IMG/VR virus record: IMGVR_UViG_3300048589_001596 | Location: 1-48,117 of that record | Reading direction: 5' to 3' (one strand) | Source: a virus | Length of the DNA: 48,117 bases | Shown here: one piece after another, positions 43,101-48,117 of the stretch | Position numbering within the stretch: the first letter of the stretch is position 1 | Layout: the number at the start of each line of letters is the position of its first letter | Position numbers and translations under genes: made by a program | The notes under the pieces: generated by a model | Database searches by the model: none | Told to the model about the DNA's origin: nothing | Seen by the model: the letters and a program-made list of their open reading frames with translations, nothing else

Positions 43101-43256
43101 AGAAATCGAAACCAGACTTTTAACCTGCAGCAAAAATTTGACATCTCTGTGCAGGGTGAAGATGCGCCCCAGCAGACGGTAGCCAGAATAAAAGATGAAA
43201 TGAAAACCGGATTCAAAAGTTCGGTGTTCAGCTATGCAGATCCCTTGAGTTTCTAA
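40128..43256 (+). CDS. T: Tape-measure protein, P2 gpT-like (TP901-type)
   Basis: 1042 residues, GTG start overlapping the E' stop. Residues about 15-340 form long coiled coils; 345-620 match the TP901-type tape-measure core (GGAFELTGLALTLGTPIKIA, FDHAMAKVGAQTMATAEEMK, GNVGLQGSMAGTALRAM). Residues about 860-940 contain hydrophobic segments (ALEIITFAQTALNVVMNMNP, VVATITGMVLLITAMWAAI) able to enter the host membrane. It sets tail length and probably helps DNA ejection. Confidence 0.92.
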   Translation: MNSKKQVMIEIAAGFQGSFDSVFASAGERIGNLKKKLSELDLASRSVSSLKELQTATEQFKSKIEDAQKVIPGLEDSLTAAAQTQELQKRKTAELRTEVEKHLGVLKDAKAKEAALKDEVRRLSAAKAEQKTRFKEAKAAVKTLGDAFEQSKAAYWNHVEATKQAVLASKLNSEQMAAESARSSNLKMELNKSLQAYLTAKEKLPEYRAAVERTTTALIEQKVLVANVTSGIKSLSQSYASSKTALVGHKAAVEVDNKALVQNGQHVDQLKAKLDNAEAELKENTAAFEKQTAALKSYEHALEAAGHEVKDLARLESHLAQETARTQRSHDLASRRKKAADRGSELRGDIVGGAFELTGLALTLGTPIKIAAQFDHAMAKVGAQTMATAEEMKVLTQEARRLGDTTVFSSSEAALAESYLATAGFGVQDIVDSLKGVLDLAAAGEVGLGEAAEMASNMLAGFKLDATDMVRVANVMTATFISTNTNLTGLAETMKYVAPIASALGASIEEVSAASGLLGNVGLQGSMAGTALRAMYQRLASPPAAGREALKQLNVTLRDAHKNLLPLPNILEQLDKQLAGKGTAERAKYIKDIFGEEAAAGATELLGAAGSGSLKFEIKKLEMAPTFRASLKYLQDSMTSADLKVLENRFGIAFKEGMSKSARITELSKAFTGLKGNDFEKRFAEIFRFTPTLDKMELDLDTKAAQAKLKELKIDRRGGDKKDKSFDQLTKEVEVALAALPEPKRLEAMSVLFSRSKNEMRALMQEAAQGEPKFRQLTDALEKTNSAQEISERLNNTAIGSWKNLQSSVEAVAISAGTIFLPKLAEMMKVLADGALKVSGMVTEHENLVAVIGYFGAALAMSKAAMISYKAVLWALSGALEIITFAQTALNVVMNMNPVVATITGMVLLITAMWAAIKNWDSIMQWLKDAKKWIALFWEEDLKPIMKSIGEFLSFGETRDLKFSRKIELEESGQAFQSRIPEISQRTLQDDRNRNQTFNLQQKFDISVQGEDAPQQTVARIKDEMKTGFKSSVFSYADPLSF

Positions 43257-43258
43257 CC

Positions 43259-43678
43259 CTGGATATCAACCTGATACAAACCGGCTTCCTTGCGAAGCTT
43301 GGGGACTTCGTCTTCGAGCCCAAAGGGATTGCATTTCAAAAATTTGATTGGGAGTCCACTTACAACTGGGCTGAAATAAAAATGGTTGGCTCGCATCCGC
43401 TAAGGCAGTTTCTTGGTGTCAATGGCGAGAGAATTTCCATTTCTGGCATCTTCTATCCGCACTACCGCGGCAAGCTCAGTCATATGTCAGATCTCAGAGC
43501 AATGGGCGCAGCAGGAATCCCTTACCGGTTCATCGCCGCTGACAGTGACAGCGCCCAGAACCTTGGCCGGAAGATCATTAAATCTGTGAAGGATGGAAGG
43601 ACAATCTTCACGAGCGACGGCAGACCTTTGAGGGTGGATTTTACAATCGAATTGGAAAGTTATGTCCAGGATTTATGA
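43259..43678 (+). CDS. U: Tail protein U-like (P2 gpU)
   Basis: About 139 residues. Homology extends upstream of the first ATG (43382): LAKLGDFVFEPKGIAFQKFD and STYNWAEIK match the P2 U N-terminus. In that stretch only CTG codons (43259, 43271) are available as near-usual starts, so a CTG start is proposed, probably coupled to the tape-measure stop two bases before. The rest (QFLGVNGERISISGIFYPHY, IFTSDGRPLRVDFTIEL) is clearly U-like. It acts at the tail tip or in tail completion. Confidence 0.75.
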   Translation: MDINLIQTGFLAKLGDFVFEPKGIAFQKFDWESTYNWAEIKMVGSHPLRQFLGVNGERISISGIFYPHYRGKLSHMSDLRAMGAAGIPYRFIAADSDSAQNLGRKIIKSVKDGRTIFTSDGRPLRVDFTIELESYVQDL

Positions 43679-43892
43679 ACTCAGGGATGGCGACGAACTC
43701 GACCTTATTTGCTTTGAACACTACGGCTTTTCCAGAGGCTCGGTCGAGGCAGTTCTCAAAGCTAACCCCGACAAATTGAGCCTATTTGATGATTTTGGAC
43801 GGGTGCAGACGCTCGACAAGCCTGAATCGATCCTTCTGCCAGATGTGCCCGAGCCAGTTCGAATCGATACACCCAGAAGGCTATTCAACTGA
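43662..43892 (+). CDS. X: Tail protein X (LysM-like)
   Basis: 76 residues, ATG overlapping the U end. YELRDGDELDLICFEHYG and VEAVLKANPDKLS are the LysM-like pattern of P2 gpX, a small tail protein thought to bind peptidoglycan or help baseplate assembly. In P2 the X gene lies elsewhere; here it sits between U and D as in many related phages. Confidence 0.85.
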   Translation: MSRIYELRDGDELDLICFEHYGFSRGSVEAVLKANPDKLSLFDDFGRVQTLDKPESILLPDVPEPVRIDTPRRLFN

Positions 43893-43900
43893 CTACCCCC

Positions 43901-44847
43901 ATGTTTCGCATTACTGCGGATGGCAAGGATCTGACTGATAGGATTCGGCAGAGGCTGGTCAGCCTCACTGTTAAGGACGGATCTGGCCTTGAAAGCGACT
44001 GCATTCAGCTTCATCTATTTGACGACCCACCGCTCGATCCTCCGAAGGAGGGAACCCGAATTGAGATGGCCCTGGGTTACAATGGGCAGCTCTTTGATGT
44101 TGGACGCTATGCCAGTCGCCCAATTTCCCTTAAAGGACCGCCGGCAATAGTCACGGTGGAGGCAAGTGTCCTCGACTGCTTCCCGACGCTTCTGGAACCG
44201 AAAAAGCGATCCTGGCGGCCTGACACCCTCACCAGCGTCGTCTCCAAGCTGGCGAAGGAGAATGGTCTTATCGCGTCTGTCGATAAGAGCTGCGACCTTA
44301 TCCAAGTCCCACACGAGGACCAGACTGAAAGCGATTCGGCTTTTTTAGCCAGAATCGCCGACCACTATGAATGCATCTTTAAGGTCCAGCGCGATCATCT
44401 CATCTTCTATGACCGGGATTCCAAGGTCACACCCTCTGGCAGCTCTATCAGACCCGAAAAAATCAAGGGCATTGTCGACTACGAATTCAAATATTCGAGA
44501 GAGCAAATTTACTCCGGTGTCAAGGCTTCCTGGTGGGGGCATGGGGCCACAAAGCATCGAACGGTTTTGGCTGGCAAAGAAGGAAAGGTATTTGTATTAA
44601 AGTTCTTGTTGAAGGATGAGGCATCGGCGCGGGATGCTGCAGAAGCAAAGCTCAGAAAATTAAAGCGGCTCTCGACGAACCTCACCTTTTCCATTCCTGG
44701 CAATCCGCTGCTTTTCTCAGGCGGACGATGTTTAATCGAGAAAGTTCACCCCCTGCTGAACCGCGAATGGGTGATAGCTTCCGTCGAGCACACACTCGAC
44801 AATAACGGTTTCATTTCAAAAGTAACTGCAGAAGGAAACGCTTCTTT

Positions 44848-44851
<4 letters not shown>
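43901..44851 (+). CDS. D: Baseplate hub protein, P2 gpD-like
   Basis: 316 residues. Start: ITADGKDLTDRIRQRLVSLT; then DDPPLDPPKEGTRIEMALGY and HEDQTESDSAFLARIADHY, the signature of gpD (late control protein D, hub homologue of T4 gp27). The C-terminus includes a LysM-like closing part. The stop overlaps the ATG of the collagen-like gene (ATGA), tying that unusual gene to the tail operon. Confidence 0.88.
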
Positions 44852-45945
<1,094 letters not shown>

Positions 45946-45965
45946 AGAAAAAAGATGGTTAAATC

Positions 45966-46706
45966 ATGAACAAACATTTTGGGTGGATTCCTGACTCGAA
46001 GGATGAGCGGGATCGAAAATACAGCTTAAAGCGTTCAGTGAATCTTCTCTCGAAAGTGGATTTTCGGGATCGTTTCCCTCGGGTTTGGAATCAGGAAACT
46101 CTCGGTTCATGCACCGCCCACGCAGTAGGTGCAGCCTGTCTTTACCAGGATATTTACGATGAAGACAGTTCTATCACGGTGCCGTCTTTGCTTTATATCT
46201 ACTATATGACCCGTGCTCTTGAAGGGTCTATAGGTATCGATGCCGGAGCAACGATCAGGAATACCGTGAAAGCCGTGGTGAAATTCGGTTATCCACTCGA
46301 CGACCTCTGGCCATATAAGATCAGCGATTTCAGCAAAAGACCGGACGAGAATGTCATCAGATCCGCTGCCCGTGAAAAGGTTTCCTACTATGAACGCATT
46401 GATAGGGATCTTTCCCATATCCAGGAAGTTCTGAGCCGCAGTGATCCGATTGTGTTGGGTTTCACTGTCTACGATTCCATTTACGGGCAGGATGTTGAAA
46501 AAACCGGAGTTATCCCAATTCCGAAGAAAAAAGAAAAAGTTCTTGGCGGCCATGCTGTGCTTGCTTGCGGATATGATAATGAACGACAAGCGCTCATCAT
46601 CAGGAACAGCTGGGGCGAGGACTGGGGTGAAAAAGGATACGGATACCTCCCCTTCGACTACATTTCCGATCCAAAACTGTCTGCTGATTTTTGGACTATA
46701 CATTAA
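45966..46706 (+). CDS. Papain-like (C1A) cysteine protease
   Basis: 246 residues with no signal peptide. The catalytic set is complete: Gln and Cys in NQETLGSCTAH (Cys about residue 49), His in GGHAVLACGYD (about 196) and Asn in IIRNSWGEDWG (about 214). There is no long propeptide; about 35 residues precede the domain, so it may be active at once or need another trigger. It lies 20 bases after the collagen-like gene and before a terminator, so it is probably a late gene. Possible roles: fibre processing, entry, lysis, or host-protein cleavage. Confidence 0.87.
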   Translation: MNKHFGWIPDSKDERDRKYSLKRSVNLLSKVDFRDRFPRVWNQETLGSCTAHAVGAACLYQDIYDEDSSITVPSLLYIYYMTRALEGSIGIDAGATIRNTVKAVVKFGYPLDDLWPYKISDFSKRPDENVIRSAAREKVSYYERIDRDLSHIQEVLSRSDPIVLGFTVYDSIYGQDVEKTGVIPIPKKKEKVLGGHAVLACGYDNERQALIIRNSWGEDWGEKGYGYLPFDYISDPKLSADFWTIH

Positions 46707-46714
46707 ACTTCACC

Positions 46715-46737
46715 GCCCTCACTAGTGAGGGCTTTTT
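46715..46737 (+). terminator. Terminator of the late operon
   Basis: An 18-base perfect palindrome GCCCTCACTAGTGAGGGC (46715-46732) followed by TTTTT. It closes the long tail operon just after the protease gene. Confidence 0.85.
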
Positions 46738-46758
46738 GTTGCCGAGGTTGATAAATAC

Positions 46759-47037
46759 ATGAGTTTGCGCAAAACATTTCAGCGACAAGTTTCCCGTTCT
46801 GATGGTAAAAAAAAGAATGAGGGAGTAACTTCGCCTCTGCCGATCTTTGACAATTTAGAGAACGAACAACTCTTAACTGCAGAGCAGCTTGCCGAACGAC
46901 TGAATATTGCAGTTAAGACTGTACAAAAATGGAGATATGAGAAAGTCCTGCCTGCAGAAGCGATGGTGAAGTTGCGCCATCAGGTTCGCTATCGGTGGGG
47001 AATGGTTTTGCGATGGCTTAATTCAAAGGAGAATTGA
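46759..47037 (+). CDS. Excisionase-like HTH_17 DNA-binding protein
   Basis: 92 residues. The C-terminal half has the MerR/excisionase-type helix-turn-helix (LLTAEQLAERLNIAVKTVQK, then VRYRWGMVLRWL). The basic N-terminus may contact DNA. It is directly followed by the integrase gene. Likely role: directionality factor or regulator of integration. Confidence 0.75.
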   Translation: MSLRKTFQRQVSRSDGKKKNEGVTSPLPIFDNLENEQLLTAEQLAERLNIAVKTVQKWRYEKVLPAEAMVKLRHQVRYRWGMVLRWLNSKEN

Positions 47038-48117
47038 ATGAGCATCCAAAAGACCATATATGGAACGTATCAAGTTCGTTGGCGTGAAGGCGGGAGACAT
47101 CTTGCCGAAACATTCGGCTCAAAAATTGAGGCTGTTCAATTCGAGGCCGAAAAGAAATTAAAAGCCAGAAACCCGGCCTTGTTCGCAGTATCGAGCCTAG
47201 CCGAAGCTGTGTCTTTCAGCGAATTTGCAGCAATTTGGCTTCGAGATTACGGAGCAGTTTACAAAAAAGAGCGCTCCCTGATTCTCGATCGCCAGCATAT
47301 CAGGGACTACCTAGGTCCTCGCTGGGGAAGTCAATCGATTGACTCAATTTCGAAACGCGATATAGCAAAATTGCAAGGCGATCTTGTAGAGGAAGGTCGG
47401 TTAAGCGCGAAATCGGTAAATATTATCGTTGGACTCGCTCAAAAGATCTTTCGTACCGCCGTTCAATGGGACTATATCCGAGCAAATCCAGCTCAAGACG
47501 TCCTTCCAATTAAGGTCCCTGAAAATGACTACGATTGGTGGACCTTTGCAGCTCGGGATAGGTTTCTAAGTTGGGCGAAAGCGAATGATCCTGAGCTGCA
47601 TGCAATCATTGCATTCGCAATAAACACAGGACTTAGGAGAGGCGAGATAGAGGGCCTTTTGCGTGATTCTATAGACTTTGAAAGAAGGTTCATAATTGTC
47701 AAACGCAACTACTGCTCCAAAACCAAAACCTTATACGAGCATACCAAAGGTAAAAAAATCCGGCGTGTTCCAATGAACGATCTTGTCTTCTCAATACTGA
47801 AGGAAAGGTCAATGCTGCCAAGTCTTGGTCAGCTATTTCCTGCTGACTACGATCATCTGGTAGAAAGATGGTTCAAACCAGCACAGCTTGAGGCATTCGT
47901 GGACATAATTACGTTTCATGATCTTAGACATTCCTTTGCTTCACACTTGGCAATGTCTGGGGTAAGCGTTTTCGATATCCAGAAACTCCTTGGGCACGCA
48001 GACATCAAGACCACGATGCGCTACATGCACCTAGCTCCCGATCACTTGAGCGGCATTACTGACTTGCTTTTGCCTAAGGATAACTTATTAAAAAATTCTA
48101 AACAGAGAGTTTTATGA
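47038..48117 (+). CDS. int: Tyrosine-family site-specific integrase
   Basis: 359 residues, AAGGAG before the ATG. It has an N-terminal Arm-type DNA-binding part (YGTYQVRWREGG), a SAM-like core-binding domain (about 60-160) and the catalytic domain with Arg in NTGLRRGEIEG (about residue 199), Lys in KGKKIRRVP, H-x-x-R in FHDLRHSFAS (about 293), His in LLGHADIKT (about 319) and Tyr in MRYMHL (about 328). It integrates and excises the prophage. It ends at the window edge, so the att site is expected just beyond. Confidence 0.93.
   Translation: MSIQKTIYGTYQVRWREGGRHLAETFGSKIEAVQFEAEKKLKARNPALFAVSSLAEAVSFSEFAAIWLRDYGAVYKKERSLILDRQHIRDYLGPRWGSQSIDSISKRDIAKLQGDLVEEGRLSAKSVNIIVGLAQKIFRTAVQWDYIRANPAQDVLPIKVPENDYDWWTFAARDRFLSWAKANDPELHAIIAFAINTGLRRGEIEGLLRDSIDFERRFIIVKRNYCSKTKTLYEHTKGKKIRRVPMNDLVFSILKERSMLPSLGQLFPADYDHLVERWFKPAQLEAFVDIITFHDLRHSFASHLAMSGVSVFDIQKLLGHADIKTTMRYMHLAPDHLSGITDLLLPKDNLLKNSKQRVL

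Overview
The window is most simply read as a Gram-negative bacterial chromosome segment dominated by one temperate tailed-phage genome (about 4.8 to 48.1 kb and probably beyond the right edge). The Gram-negative assignment rests on a TolC-type outer-membrane protein, an RND pump, a beta-barrel protein, many Sec signal peptides and a lipobox. Base composition is near 50% GC. The small-regulator and secreted-protein style resembles Bdellovibrionota/Oligoflexia, but that taxonomic guess is weak.

Layout. (a) 1-3065: three leftward genes for exported proteins of unknown function. (b) 3486-4615: a DNA-binding regulator translationally coupled to a small exported protein, closed by a terminator. (c) 4817-6394: a leftward regulator (candidate repressor) and a gene-poor control region with an operator-like palindrome. 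(d) 6395-15544: rightward early genes: primase/DUF3987 helicase-like protein, RecE-type exonuclease split into two ORFs, Sak4-like ATPase, SSB, RusA resolvase, a GH108 endolysin with neighbours, and a Xre-type regulator. (e) 15548-17279: a leftward three-gene cassette led by a P63C-domain protein. (f) 17374-21942: a zinc-ribbon protein, then a lambda-type packaging set (Nu1-like TerS, TerL, gpW, portal). (g) 21943-32159: about 10 kb of bacterial-type cargo interrupting the head module: a HTH-DUF1232 protein, a CNNM/CBS transporter, a lipoprotein, an RND heavy-metal efflux operon without an adaptor gene, a DUF3147 membrane protein and a beta-barrel protein. (h) 32225-35526: head module resumes (S49 protease, decoration protein D, major capsid E, connector/terminator proteins). 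(i) 35523-44851: a P2-type contractile tail (V, W, J, I, split sheath FI, tube FII, E/E' with a -1 frameshift site, tape measure, U, X, D) with no recognisable tail-fibre or fibre-chaperone gene. (j) 44848-46706: a signal-peptide-bearing collagen-like protein coupled to gene D, then a papain-like protease and a terminator. (k) 46759-48117: excisionase-like HTH protein and tyrosine integrase.

How it fits together. The phage is a mosaic of lambda-like head and P2-like contractile tail with its own recombination set (exonuclease, Sak4, SSB, RusA). The most striking points are: the metal-efflux and membrane cargo wedged between portal and capsid protease; a tail sheath encoded as two overlapping ORFs with a Pro/Thr-rich extension at the break; the same 8-nt overlap geometry splitting the exonuclease; a near-identical palindrome before the zinc-ribbon gene and before the capsid protease, suggesting a shared late-gene switch; and repeated apparent CTG initiation. 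Integration sites cannot be placed because the right border lies outside the window.
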